DNA from: Prochlorococcus sp. AG-436-C05
GTDB lineage: Bacteria; Cyanobacteriota; Cyanobacteriia; PCC-6307; Cyanobiaceae
Length of the DNA: 64,000 nt
Assembly: GCA_003209795.1 (NCBI GenBank)
Contig: QCPB01000003.1
Coordinates: 25,013 to 89,012 of the forward strand
Reading direction: 5' to 3'
This document shows positions 1-8,627 of the stretch, in pieces. Below the pieces are notes generated by a model, which was given only the letters and a program-made list of their open reading frames with translations, made no database searches and was not told the origin of the DNA. Each line of letters begins with the position of its first letter. The first letter of the stretch is position 1. The position numbers and the translations under genes were made by a program.

Positions 1-201
1 AGAGCTAAAGGTATCTTATGGTTTAAAGAAAGCGAAAGAAAACATATTTTTCATCTATCTGGGAAACGTTTTTCTCTTGATGATGACGAATGGACAAAGG
101 CGAAATCAAATAAAATTGTTTTAATAGGAAAAGATCTAGATCATCAAACTATTAAGAATCAACTTGATTCTTGTAGATTTAATTCAGTAGAGAACACATA
201 A
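1..201 (+). CDS. CobW/COG0523-family GTPase, C-terminal end (partial)
   Basis: The reading frame is open from the first base to TAA at 199-201, so the gene is cut by the window edge and only the last 66 residues are visible. They include RAKGILWFKE and HLSGKRFSLDDDEW, which resemble the CobW C-terminal domain of the COG0523 metallochaperone GTPases. The GTPase domain with its Walker motifs would lie upstream and cannot be seen. Members of this family deliver metals or insert cobalt, so the metal partner here is unknown. It runs in the same direction as the iron-type permease that starts 18 bases later, which suggests a metal-related operon. Family assignment is moderately sure. Confidence 0.65.
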   Translation, partial: RAKGILWFKESERKHIFHLSGKRFSLDDDEWTKAKSNKIVLIGKDLDHQTIKNQLDSCRFNSVENT

Positions 202-219
202 TAGAAATTATTAAGTTTC

Positions 220-1758
220 TTGCAAATTCTAATTACAGAGATTAAAAAAAAAATAACTAATTTAAAGCCACTAGATATTGCTTCGTTTATAGTTGCACTA
301 ATTTTAATAATACCAATTTCTAATTTCCTGATTGAAGGTTTTAGTTTTATCTTGGGTGGAAATTTTTCATTAGGTATTGCAGGGAGCAAAGAGATTTTAG
401 GCACAATAAAACTTTTATTACTGACAAGCTTATTTGGAGGTGGATTGGGTACATTAAATGGGTGGTTGCTATCAAACTGCAAATTCAGGTTTAGAAAGAG
501 CCTAAGAGTTTGTCAACTTATTCCATTAGCAATACCTGCATATCTAATAACAATAGTTTTGCAAGATATAGGGAGTATTTATGGCTTTCAAATTACTGGT
601 TTATGGTGGGGTGTCCTTATACTTTCTATTTCTACTTATCCTTATGTATTCATTTTAGCTAACGAAAGTTTTAATAAATTTGGAGTAAATCAAATCAATG
701 CAAGTAGAGTATTAGGAGTTGGTCCTTGGGTTAGTTTTTTCAGGATCGCAATACCAATGGCACTTCCTGCTCTAATAACGGGTATAAGTTTAATGTGCAT
801 GGAAGTCATGAATGACTTGGGTACAGTGATGCGGTTAAATATTTCTTGTATTTCCACAGGTATATACGAAAATTGGGAATATGAGGGGAATCTAAAAAGC
901 GCTACCGGATTATCCTTAATTGCATTGCTAATAGTTTTTGCTCTAATTCTATTTGAGAAATTTTCGCGCAGAAAAACAAAACGTTGGAGTGATAATCCAG
1001 CATTAACAGATTCTCAAGGATGGGAATTAGAAAAACATCGAGCTTTCCTTGCGATAATTGTTACTTTATTTCCACCTACTTTTTCTATTGGCATTCCATG
1101 TTTCTGGGTTCTATTAAATATCGATCAGCTTCAGAAAGGATTAACAATGGAACTGCTCAATATCTCATTGAAGACTATTTGTTTAGGCCTTATTACTGCA
1201 CTTATAGCAATAGTATTTTCTCTAATTATTTCATTAGCCAATCGTCAAAATAAAAATTTATTTTTAAAATTTATAACCTATCCAGCAGGGATAGGATACG
1301 CAATCCCAGGATCAGTATTAGCTATAACTTTAATAACTATTTCTACTTCACAATTTACATTTATTGCTGTTTGCCTACTCATTTGGGGTTATTTGGTTAG
1401 ATTCCTTACCATTTCAAAAGGTTCGATTGACTCTGCTCTAGAGAGAATTTCTCCTAGTCTTGATGAAGCTGCAAATGGATTAGGTTCAAATTGGTTTAAT
1501 ATTATAAAAAGGGTTCATCTACCATTGCTCAAGGGGCCAATATTTGTAGGTTCACTTTTAGTATTTGTAGACACAATTAAGGAATTACCAATTTCATTTA
1601 TTTATAGACCATTTAATTTCGATACCTTATCTGTCAGAATATATCAATATGCAGGAGATGAACGCATTGCAGAGGCCATACTGCCAGTAATGATAATTAT
1701 TGTTTTAGGACTTATAGCATCAAGTACACTTATTCCATCTTTAGAGAAAAAGAACTAA
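220..1758 (+). CDS. ABC transporter permease, iron(III)/FbpB type (fused two-domain)
   Basis: This inner-membrane permease would move substrate bound by a periplasmic protein, most likely ferric iron by analogy with FbpB/SfuB/FutB. At 512 residues it is a tandem fusion of two permease halves with about twelve hydrophobic segments. Each half has an EAA-type loop that contacts the ATPase: NASRVLGVGPW near residue 165 and DEAANGLGSNW near residue 425. The start is TTG at 220. No ATG lies nearby upstream of the first membrane segment. No ATPase or binding protein lies beside it; a candidate binding protein is at 43297-44310. The last 4 bases overlap the convergent flippase-like gene. Substrate is inferred from family resemblance only. 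Confidence 0.8.
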   Translation: MQILITEIKKKITNLKPLDIASFIVALILIIPISNFLIEGFSFILGGNFSLGIAGSKEILGTIKLLLLTSLFGGGLGTLNGWLLSNCKFRFRKSLRVCQLIPLAIPAYLITIVLQDIGSIYGFQITGLWWGVLILSISTYPYVFILANESFNKFGVNQINASRVLGVGPWVSFFRIAIPMALPALITGISLMCMEVMNDLGTVMRLNISCISTGIYENWEYEGNLKSATGLSLIALLIVFALILFEKFSRRKTKRWSDNPALTDSQGWELEKHRAFLAIIVTLFPPTFSIGIPCFWVLLNIDQLQKGLTMELLNISLKTICLGLITALIAIVFSLIISLANRQNKNLFLKFITYPAGIGYAIPGSVLAITLITISTSQFTFIAVCLLIWGYLVRFLTISKGSIDSALERISPSLDEAANGLGSNWFNIIKRVHLPLLKGPIFVGSLLVFVDTIKELPISFIYRPFNFDTLSVRIYQYAGDERIAEAILPVMIIIVLGLIASSTLIPSLEKKN

Positions 1759-2708
1759 ATTTTCTTCAAAATTTTTCTCAATAAATAAGGAAAGCTTAAT
1801 AACAGATCTACTGAAGTAGAAATTATTCTATACAAAACTAAACTATCAAGCATAGGGTCTAAAGGGATATTTCTGCCAGGAAATAAAAGGAAGCACGCTT
1901 CAAAAACACCAAATCCTCCAGGAGCTAATGGAATAATTAACCCAACAGACCAGGATAAAGAAAAAATGACTAATAGAAAAAACATCTCATTATGGTTAAC
2001 TGAATGAAATTTACTAACACAAACTAAAAATCCCATGAATTTTGACAAAATAAATCCGAGTTCAAACAAGAATGCCTTCGTAGGGAAAAAAGAAATTATT
2101 TTTATTGTTTTTTTAAATTGATACTGTGAATTCGGAAGTTTCAGAACCCCAACAGCTTTAACTTTTAGTGATTCTAAGCTTCTTAATATAAAGTAAATCA
2201 ATTTACTATTTAAAAAAATTAAAGGCACAACTAAAAAGAAATAAATTGGAGAAAAAATTACACCTATAGAGGCAAATAAAAAAGACGCACACAACATAAA
2301 GTAGGGTTCTATGAGTGTTGAATAAAAAGCAAGCTGAGGACTACTTATATTTTTAACGAAATTAAATCTTTCAAAAAAATGCCAAATTCCTCCAGGGACA
2401 TATTTAAGCGCGTTGGTTAGAACATAAAAAGAAACTAAATTTCTTTTGATATCTCCCCCACCAAACCATCTAACTATATTTTCCCATGCAAAAGCATTTA
2501 AGTAGACACTTAATATGCAAAATAAGAACGACAAAAATATAACATTCCTATCTTTTTCAAAAGATATATTGAATAAAAAGTGATCATGTCTAGAAAAAAA
2601 ATAAATACAAAAATATGACAACCCTATTAGAAAAAAAATTTTCTTTAAAAAGCCAAAATTAATTTTTCTTAGAAATTCAGAAAATCTACTATCAATTTTT
2701 AATTTCAT
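1755..2708 (-). CDS. Flippase-like integral membrane protein (lysylphosphatidylglycerol synthase TM family)
   Basis: The 317-residue protein is strongly hydrophobic, with seven to eight predicted membrane segments. It carries the pattern ALKYVPGGIWHF near residue 100 and PLAPGGFGVFEA near residue 260, which are typical of the UPF0104/LPG-synthase transmembrane region family. It lacks the soluble aminoacyl-transferase domain of MprF, so synthesis of lysyl-phosphatidylglycerol is not expected; a lipid-linked transport or flippase role is only inferred. Its ATG overlaps the TGA of larC in an ATGA junction, so the two are probably co-transcribed and translationally coupled. It converges with the iron-type permease with a 4-base overlap. 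Confidence 0.7.
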   Translation of the reverse strand: MKLKIDSRFSEFLRKINFGFLKKIFFLIGLSYFCIYFFSRHDHFLFNISFEKDRNVIFLSFLFCILSVYLNAFAWENIVRWFGGGDIKRNLVSFYVLTNALKYVPGGIWHFFERFNFVKNISSPQLAFYSTLIEPYFMLCASFLFASIGVIFSPIYFFLVVPLIFLNSKLIYFILRSLESLKVKAVGVLKLPNSQYQFKKTIKIISFFPTKAFLFELGFILSKFMGFLVCVSKFHSVNHNEMFFLLVIFSLSWSVGLIIPLAPGGFGVFEACFLLFPGRNIPLDPMLDSLVLYRIISTSVDLLLSFPYLLRKILKKI

Positions 2709-3928
2709 TTCCAGTTTTCAAAAGCTTTAAAATTGCTAATTGAATCTTGCACAATTTTTCTTATTTCCTCGGATGTTTTATTATTCTCAGACATTAATCT
2801 CAAGATCTCATCATTTTCAGGTTTCATACTTATAGAACCATTAGGTTTCAATTTCTGTTTAACCTTAACCTTTCCAAAAGATGTTAAACACTCTCCTCTT
2901 CGTCTAAGTAATATCCACCTAGACTGAATTCTTTCTCGTATACCAATCGTATTTGAATAATTTAACCATAATTCCCTAAAATACTCTTTCTTGTCTAAGG
3001 GTACTATTGCCTCGACAGAATATCCAATTCTGTTTTTTTTCATGTTAATGGCATGAGAAGAAACATCATATGCACCCTCATTCCTTAGTTTATTTATAAA
3101 GTTGGCAATATCTTCTGGTGTTTGATCATCAATCCAGGCTTCTTGAACAGCAATCTTTTCAAATCTTGGATTATCTTTTTTATCTTCAGAATTTTTGTCG
3201 AAAGATTTGATTTCCAGAATTCTCACTAAATTAGGAAATGGGCATTGCATATTACCCATACCAACTCCATAGGATTTAATAGAGTACTTATTTGGGTATT
3301 CATAAGAATCTACTAAATTACTAATTAATGCAATACCAGTTGGGGTAGATAATTCACCCTCAAATGAATCAAAGCTTGATGCAACCCTAATATTTTTTTT
3401 ACTTAATAACTCGATTACAGCAGGAGAAGGAATTGATAGTTTTCCATGCTCTGTTTCCACAAAACCTTTTCCAAGATTTGGTTCATTACAATAAATCTTT
3501 TTAGGATTTAGGTAATTTATAGCTGCGCAAACACCTATAATATCTATCAACGAATCAATAGCGCCGATTTCGTGAAAATGAACCTCATCAGGATTTATTC
3601 CGTGTACTTTTCCCTCTGCAATTGCTAACGATTCAAAAACTTTGTAGATTATTTTCTGTAACTTTTTGTTCAAACTATTTTTGGAAATAAGTTCTTTAAT
3701 GCTTTTCCAAGTTCGTTTTTTAATTTGATCAATTTTTTCTATCTCAACCTTAATAGCTCTAATTGAACAACTATTCGATTCTTTAAATTTTAAACAATAT
3801 AATTTTTCTAATCCAAGATCAAAAAGTGGTTTTTCGATGACATTTTTAGGGACCCCAATATCAAAAAAAGCTCCCAACATCATATCTCCAGAAACTCCAG
3901 GGGAACATTCAATTAAAATTTCATCCAT
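2705..3928 (-). CDS. larC: LarC-like nickel pincer cofactor biosynthesis protein (DUF111)
   Basis: LarC inserts nickel into the pyridinium bisthiocarboxylate mononucleotide to finish the nickel-pincer cofactor. The N-terminus has CSPGVSGDMMLGAF, the hallmark of the DUF111 family, and residues HFHEIGAIDSLIDI near 150 match the conserved His/Glu/Asp patch. I start it at the ATG at 3928, giving 407 residues. The track's longer start adds 31 residues with no family counterpart and would run into the upstream gene at 3990. In this ORF the domain seems unbroken, unlike Lactobacillus larC, where a programmed frameshift joins two ORFs. No larA, larB or larE lies in the window. Family membership is quite sure; activity is inferred. 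Confidence 0.85.
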   Translation of the reverse strand: MDEILIECSPGVSGDMMLGAFFDIGVPKNVIEKPLFDLGLEKLYCLKFKESNSCSIRAIKVEIEKIDQIKKRTWKSIKELISKNSLNKKLQKIIYKVFESLAIAEGKVHGINPDEVHFHEIGAIDSLIDIIGVCAAINYLNPKKIYCNEPNLGKGFVETEHGKLSIPSPAVIELLSKKNIRVASSFDSFEGELSTPTGIALISNLVDSYEYPNKYSIKSYGVGMGNMQCPFPNLVRILEIKSFDKNSEDKKDNPRFEKIAVQEAWIDDQTPEDIANFINKLRNEGAYDVSSHAINMKKNRIGYSVEAIVPLDKKEYFRELWLNYSNTIGIRERIQSRWILLRRRGECLTSFGKVKVKQKLKPNGSISMKPENDEILRLMSENNKTSEEIRKIVQDSISNFKAFENWK

Positions 3929-3989
3929 AAATCCTAAGGTTCTAGAGCTAAATAAAATTTGCAGTAAAGATAAACAATCAATGTTAAAA

Positions 3990-4589
3990 TTATTCCTTTT
4001 TAGATAAAAATTCTTCAACAACTTCGTATTTAATCATTCGTAAAGTATTCCCCTCTCTTATCACATCCAAACTCAAAAAGTTTCTCAAAATATCAAGAGA
4101 AAGTTCCCCTTCTATAACAAGCTTGAAATTTTTGTTTTTTAATTTATTTGATTTATGCGAGGAGCAAATTTTAATGATAAATTCTTTATTCTGAGTATTT
4201 ATATATACTAACTCTCCCCTTATAGAGAAATAATTATCGCTTAAATTGAACTCATCCAAGACTTCTAAAGTATTTTTTTTCGAATTTTCATTTCCAATTT
4301 CGTTTAATTCTTGAGGATCCCAAATACCAGAAATTTGTAAGTGTAAGTTTTGAGTATTTTTATTTTTTGGATAAACAATCCAAAAATAACTTTTTTTTAA
4401 GTTAATGTATTTTTTTATCAACGATAGAGCCTTACCAAGTACTACAGTTTCTATTTTTTGCCCTTGTTTATCAATTAAAGTCCCTCGATTCAATTGATCT
4501 TTTTCATGAGGAGTGTAAACACCATTAACTATGCCTATTGCTCTATACTGCAATTTATTAGTAACTTTTTGGATAGGATTTTTAATCAT
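3990..4589 (-). CDS. Conserved hypothetical protein
   Basis: I do not recognise this 199-residue protein as a named family. It is soluble, with no signal peptide or membrane segment. The start region has RAIGIVNGVYTPHEKDQ and the middle is basic, rich in Lys and Asn, with alternating hydrophobic residues suggesting beta structure. It lies 61 bases upstream of larC on the same strand and 38 bases downstream of the secreted hypothetical, so the three may share a transcript. The placement suggests nothing firm about function. The ORF uses codons like its neighbours and ends in a normal stop, so it is probably a real gene. Confidence 0.6.
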   Translation of the reverse strand: MIKNPIQKVTNKLQYRAIGIVNGVYTPHEKDQLNRGTLIDKQGQKIETVVLGKALSLIKKYINLKKSYFWIVYPKNKNTQNLHLQISGIWDPQELNEIGNENSKKNTLEVLDEFNLSDNYFSIRGELVYINTQNKEFIIKICSSHKSNKLKNKNFKLVIEGELSLDILRNFLSLDVIREGNTLRMIKYEVVEEFLSKKE

Positions 4590-4627
4590 ATTTAAATTAG
4601 AAATTTGTAAAAGAAAGATCTATTACA

Positions 4628-4939
4628 TTAAAGTTTTTCTTTTTCGTCAATCATAGAAAAAGACTGTAACGCATCATCAATAGCATCCGATGGCAAAGTT
4701 GCATCATTCAAACTATTAGCTCTTCTAATCATCTCAACAATTTCAAATGGATTATTTGGCATCGAGGAGCTTGTTTCGTCAAATTTTGTTGAGCTATCAA
4801 TTTTCATTTCTTCTAGATATGACTCTTCTGCATTTAATAATTCTGTACTAAAGCTAACTAATGCAATAAACAAAATGAAAATAGATTTTGGATTTCTAAA
4901 ATATTTAAAAAAAGAACTTTTCATTTTGTTTAATTTCAA
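4628..4939 (-). CDS. Small secreted or membrane-anchored hypothetical protein
   Basis: This 103-residue protein has a Lys-rich N-terminus followed by a hydrophobic stretch (SIFILFIALVSFST) and a possible cleavage region near LLNAEES, so it is probably exported or anchored in a membrane. The mature part is acidic and Ser/Asp-rich with no cysteine pairs or known motif. Two in-frame ATGs (4939 and 4924) are both possible starts. It heads the leftward group that includes a hypothetical, larC and the flippase-like gene, and is divergent from xthA 55 bases away. I cannot name a family. Confidence 0.5.
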   Translation of the reverse strand: MKLNKMKSSFFKYFRNPKSIFILFIALVSFSTELLNAEESYLEEMKIDSSTKFDETSSSMPNNPFEIVEMIRRANSLNDATLPSDAIDDALQSFSMIDEKEKL

Positions 4940-4994
4940 AATAATTATTATAAAGAATTATCTGTTAACTTGATTCTACATAATTTGATCAAAA

Positions 4995-5840
4995 TTGTTA
5001 ATAGCAACTTGGAATGTAAATTCTGTCAGGACAAGACTTTCACAAATAATAAATTGGATTAATCAAGTTAATCCAGATGTTCTTTGTCTTCAGGAAACAA
5101 AAGTTATAGATAATGATTTCCCAATTAAGCCTTTTAAGGAATTAGGGTACGAAGTAATAGCTTTTGGACAAAAATCCTACAATGGAGTTGCAATAATAAG
5201 TAAAATCGAACCTGAAAATGTAAATAAAGGATTTAGCGGCTATTTAGAGAATCAAAATGATATAAACAAATTTGAAGATCAGAAAAGATTAATTACTGCT
5301 GATATAAACGGAATAAAAATCATAAATGTTTATGTACCAAATGGATCTGCTTTAAATTCTGAAAAGTTTGACTATAAAATTAATTGGTTAAATTGTTTAT
5401 CTTCATTTTTAGATAATCAAGAAAAAAATGGGGAATTAATTTGCCTTCTTGGTGATTTCAATATTGCTCCATCTAATAAGGATATTCATGACCCGCAAAG
5501 ATATGCGGGTGGAATAATGGCTTCTGAGATCGAACGAAATGCCCTAAACAATGTTCTTAAAGAAAGACTAATAGATTCTTTTCGGGTTTATGAAAAGAAT
5601 ACTGGCCACTGGAGTTGGTGGGATTACCGTAATAATGGATATGAATTAAATAAAGGTTGGAGAATAGATCATATCTACATAAGTAAAACACTTACGTCGA
5701 AACTTAAGAGCTGTGTAATAGACTGTAATCCAAGAGGAAATGTACAGCCCAGTGATCATGCTCCTGTAATGATTAATCTGGATTTAGATAATCCAAATGA
5801 AGATTACTTTGATGAAGAAGAGGACTTTTTCGAAATATAA
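4995..5840 (+). CDS. xthA: Exodeoxyribonuclease III (AP endonuclease)
   Basis: This is the ExoIII/APE1-type enzyme that cuts DNA at abasic sites and trims 3' ends in base excision repair. The 281-residue protein begins ATWNVNSVR and carries CLQETKV (catalytic Glu), the GDFNIAP motif (Asp and Asn) near residue 153, and the C-terminal SDHAPV motif with the catalytic His, so all metal-binding and catalytic residues are visible. The start is TTG at 4995; the protein begins exactly at the conserved first strand, so no further upstream start is needed. An acidic tail (DEEEDFFEI) follows the catalytic domain. Length is normal for the family. Confidence 0.93.
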   Translation: MLIATWNVNSVRTRLSQIINWINQVNPDVLCLQETKVIDNDFPIKPFKELGYEVIAFGQKSYNGVAIISKIEPENVNKGFSGYLENQNDINKFEDQKRLITADINGIKIINVYVPNGSALNSEKFDYKINWLNCLSSFLDNQEKNGELICLLGDFNIAPSNKDIHDPQRYAGGIMASEIERNALNNVLKERLIDSFRVYEKNTGHWSWWDYRNNGYELNKGWRIDHIYISKTLTSKLKSCVIDCNPRGNVQPSDHAPVMINLDLDNPNEDYFDEEEDFFEI

Positions 5841-5868
5841 TTTATTTAAATATCAACCTTCTCGAACC

Positions 5869-6072
5869 ATGAAAATCGTTATCCCAAAAGAGTTTTCACG
5901 AATTAATGATGCCTTATATCAATTTTTCCTCACAATTAATTATTTACAATCCGAACTATCGCATTAAAAATATCATAATGTAGAATCTCATCGTGAATTG
6001 AATAAATTTTTACTTATTTCTAATTTAGAACATGATGAAATTTCCTCAAAGCTCCAATCATTTAAACTGTGA
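5869..6072 (+). pseudogene. Small ORF upstream of hemL broken by one in-frame TAA
   Basis: From ATG 5869 the frame reads 32 codons (MKIVIPKEFSRINDALYQFF...) to TAA at 5965-5967. It then stays open in the same frame for 34 more codons (SHRELNKFLLISNLEHDEIS...) to TGA 6070-6072. That final TGA overlaps the GTG start of hemL by two bases, an arrangement typical of coupled genes. Without the single TAA the frame would encode a 67-residue soluble protein. This could be a recently inactivated gene (TAA could come from CAA), two tiny ORFs, or chance. I know no family for it. Confidence 0.35.
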
Positions 6073-7370
6073 CTGAAATATTAAATAACACCCAATCACA
6101 AGAAGTATTCTCCGCTGCTCAAGAGTTAATGCCAGGTGGAGTAAGCTCACCGGTAAGAGCTTTTAAGTCTGTAGGTGGAAAACCAATAGTTTTTGACAGA
6201 GTTAAAGGTCCTTTCGCATGGGATATTGATGGTAACAGATATATTGACTACATAGGTAGTTGGGGGCCAGCTATATGTGGTCACGCGCATCCCGAAGTGA
6301 CTACAGCCTTGCAAGAAGCAATTGAAAAAGGCACTAGTTTCGGAGCCCCATGTGTACTAGAAAATAAGCTCGCTGAAATGGTTATAGACGCTGTCCCTTC
6401 GGTAGAAATGGTGAGATTTGTTAATAGCGGCACAGAAGCATGTATGGCGGTTCTCAGGCTAATGAGAGCATTTACGGGGAGAGATAAAGTGATTAAATTT
6501 GACGGTTGTTATCACGGTCATGCGGACATGTTTTTGGTAAAAGCTGGTTCAGGTGTAGCTACTTTAGGCCTTCCAGATTCCCCTGGAGTACCAAGAACAA
6601 CTACGGCTAACACTCTTACTGCACCTTACAATGACCTAGAGGCTGTAAAAAAATTATTTTCTGAGAATCCTGATGCTATATCGGGAGTTATTCTTGAACC
6701 TATTGTTGGCAATGCTGGATTTATCACTCCTGAGCCAGGATTCTTAGAAGGATTAAGAGAATTAACAACTGAGAATGGATCTTTGTTAGTTTTTGATGAA
6801 GTTATGACTGGCTTCAGAATTAGCTATGGAGGAGCTCAAGAAAAATTTGGAGTTACTCCTGATTTAACTACTTTAGGTAAAGTAATTGGGGGAGGATTAC
6901 CTGTTGGAGCCTATGGAGGTAAAAAAGAAATTATGTCTATGGTTGCCCCATCAGGACCCGTTTATCAAGCAGGTACCCTAAGTGGAAATCCTCTTGCAAT
7001 GACAGCAGGTATTAAAACTCTTGAATTGCTTAAACAAGAAGGTATTTACGAGAAGCTAGATTCAATAACCTCCAGACTAATTGAAGGAATTATTCAATCT
7101 GCAGAAAATAATGGTATTGCCATTAATGGTGGCAGTGTGAGTGCTATGTTTGGATTTTTCCTATGTGATGGTCCAGTAAGAAATTTTGAAGACGCAAAAA
7201 GTAATGATGCGGAACTATTTGGAAAATTACACAGAGAAATGCTTAAAAGAGGTGTTTACTTAGCTCCAAGCCCGTTCGAAGCAGGTTTTACATCATTAGC
7301 CCACAGTGAAGAAGAAATTGATAAAACAATAGAGGTCTTTGACCAATCATTCAACGCTATTAAAAATTAA
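6069..7370 (+). CDS. hemL: Glutamate-1-semialdehyde 2,1-aminomutase
   Basis: HemL is a PLP enzyme that converts glutamate-1-semialdehyde to 5-aminolevulinate, the committed precursor of chlorophyll, heme and cobamides. The 433-residue protein has the family N-terminus [12 protein letters not shown], the [10 protein letters not shown] phosphate-binding region, the FDEVMTGFR stretch with the PLP-contacting Asp, and the Schiff-base Lys in [16 protein letters not shown] at 6069 is the start; it precedes the conserved N-terminus by about 20 residues, as expected. Codon use is like that of a well-expressed gene. Upstream sits a possible broken small ORF. Confidence 0.96.
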   Translation: MTEILNNTQSQEVFSAAQELMPGGVSSPVRAFKSVGGKPIVFDRVKGPFAWDIDGNRYIDYIGSWGPAICGHAHPEVTTALQEAIEKGTSFGAPCVLENKLAEMVIDAVPSVEMVRFVNSGTEACMAVLRLMRAFTGRDKVIKFDGCYHGHADMFLVKAGSGVATLGLPDSPGVPRTTTANTLTAPYNDLEAVKKLFSENPDAISGVILEPIVGNAGFITPEPGFLEGLRELTTENGSLLVFDEVMTGFRISYGGAQEKFGVTPDLTTLGKVIGGGLPVGAYGGKKEIMSMVAPSGPVYQAGTLSGNPLAMTAGIKTLELLKQEGIYEKLDSITSRLIEGIIQSAENNGIAINGGSVSAMFGFFLCDGPVRNFEDAKSNDAELFGKLHREMLKRGVYLAPSPFEAGFTSLAHSEEEIDKTIEVFDQSFNAIKN

Positions 7371-7409
7371 TAGTAATTATTTTATTTAACAAAATTGTTA
7401 GTAAAAAAA

Positions 7410-7436
7410 GAACTCTTTAAAATAATTAAAGAGTTC
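7410..7436 (-). terminator. Rho-independent terminator between hemL and the SPFH gene
   Basis: GAACTCTTTAA and TTAAAGAGTTC form a perfect 11-bp stem with a 5-base loop (AATAA). Read on the minus strand the hairpin is followed by CTTTTTTTAC, a good U-tract, so it best ends the leftward SPFH transcript from 7497-8303. On the plus strand the bases after the stem are AAAATTAATT, a poor U-tract, so it would stop hemL transcripts less well. Confidence 0.75.
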
Positions 7437-7496
7437 AAAATTAATTATTAACTTGTAATCAAATTAACAATTTTTTTTTTAAAAGTTATATTGTTT

Positions 7497-8303
7497 TTAT
7501 CTCCTTCCGCCACCTACTATTACAGGAGGAGTGCCTCCGGCAGAACCTGGCAAGGATGGGACAACTTGTGTACTGCCATCCCATTTGTCCAGAAATAATT
7601 TAAACAGAACCTGATCATCCAAACTTTTATTTAAAGTCTCATATCTAAGAGCTTCTTGTTCTGCAATTTCTACTTCTGTTTTAGCTCTCAATAATTGCTG
7701 CCCTGCTATTTGCTTTTGTTCAATAGCAGCTCTATATTCCTCAGCGATTTCTAATCCTGTGAGATCTAGACTTTTAACATCAACATAGTCAAATGAGTTT
7801 AATTCTTTAGCAACTGTATCACCAACTTTTTCTGAAATAACAGCAAATTCAGTCGCTATAGTCTCTAATTCATATTGGGAGAAAACTGATTTAAGAGCTT
7901 TAAGTAAAGATGGTTGCACAATTTTTTGATAAACATCACTATTTCTACTTGCAATAGTTCTAAAAATTCTGCCTGCTTCATTAGGCTTGACTGAATATTT
8001 AACTGTAGCTGTTGCTCTTATAACTTGAAGATCCTTTGTGAGGGTTTCAAATTTCTCAGGTTGTACCTGAGTTTTTATATCAAAAGGATATACCGACTGG
8101 ATAAAGGGTATTTTCAAATTCAAACCAGCCCTTCTTGAAGGACCACTAACTTTCCCTAAGGTAGTAACTACTGCAACTTGTCCAGATGGAACTACAAAGA
8201 GAGATTGAGTCAGCAAAAGAAAGCCTGTAAAGGACAATACTATTAGTAGTGTTGCCGTCCCCCCAGGGCCAGCAGGGGTAACATTCTTGAAAGATGTTGA
8301 CAT
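7497..8303 (-). CDS. SPFH/prohibitin-family membrane protein (Band 7)
   Basis: Prohibitin-like SPFH proteins form large rings on membranes and often affect quality control or membrane organisation. The protein has 268 residues: one N-terminal membrane segment (LLIVLSFTGFLLLTQSLFVV, about residues 18-37), then an SPFH domain beginning VPSGQVAVVTTLGKV, then a charged Ala/Glu-rich helix (residues 195-225) suited to coiled-coil assembly, and a Gly/Pro tail. This order is that of prohibitin. It is transcribed alone or with the genes at 8393-9125, and a terminator follows it. The exact role in Prochlorococcus is not known to me. Confidence 0.85.
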   Translation of the reverse strand: MSTSFKNVTPAGPGGTATLLIVLSFTGFLLLTQSLFVVPSGQVAVVTTLGKVSGPSRRAGLNLKIPFIQSVYPFDIKTQVQPEKFETLTKDLQVIRATATVKYSVKPNEAGRIFRTIASRNSDVYQKIVQPSLLKALKSVFSQYELETIATEFAVISEKVGDTVAKELNSFDYVDVKSLDLTGLEIAEEYRAAIEQKQIAGQQLLRAKTEVEIAEQEALRYETLNKSLDDQVLFKLFLDKWDGSTQVVPSLPGSAGGTPPVIVGGGRR

Positions 8304-8392
8304 TTAATTTTCGCTTTAAGACTAATCATATTTAATAAATTAATTAATGCATTAATAAGAGATTTAATTAAAATATTTTTTTAATAATTCTT

Positions 8393-8602
8393 TTATGAAT
8401 TATTAAACTTAAATTCCCCCAAAAGTTTTAAATAAAGATTCTCATCTATCTCTCTAATATCATACTCAGAAGGTAAGACCCCATGCTTATGCTCATGTGC
8501 TGCCATCCAACAAAATTTTTCTATTTCACCGATCGAAAACCGAGGATATTCTTTTATCTTCACACATAATTCTTTAACAAGAAACTCTGGGTAATCTGTC
8601 AT
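8393..8602 (-). CDS. Small conserved hypothetical protein
   Basis: A 69-residue acidic soluble protein with no signal or membrane segment. It contains FSIGEIEKFCWMAAHEHKHG, a helix with closely spaced His residues that could bind a metal, though that is only a guess. It lies 25 bases downstream of the YajQ gene on the same strand, so the two are probably co-transcribed. I know no functional family. Its conserved-looking composition (Trp, Cys, His in a compact helix) argues for a real gene. Confidence 0.55.
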   Translation of the reverse strand: MTDYPEFLVKELCVKIKEYPRFSIGEIEKFCWMAAHEHKHGVLPSEYDIREIDENLYLKLLGEFKFNNS

Positions 8603-8627
8603 CTATAGTAATAAGGTTTTTAAAATT

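Noticed and set aside
1020-1253. 77-residue plus-strand ORF in the permease
   Set aside because: Frame shadow of the permease gene with no start context or motif.
3929-4021. 31-residue N-terminal extension of larC
   Set aside because: It lies ahead of the conserved start, has no motif and overlaps the upstream gene's coding region.
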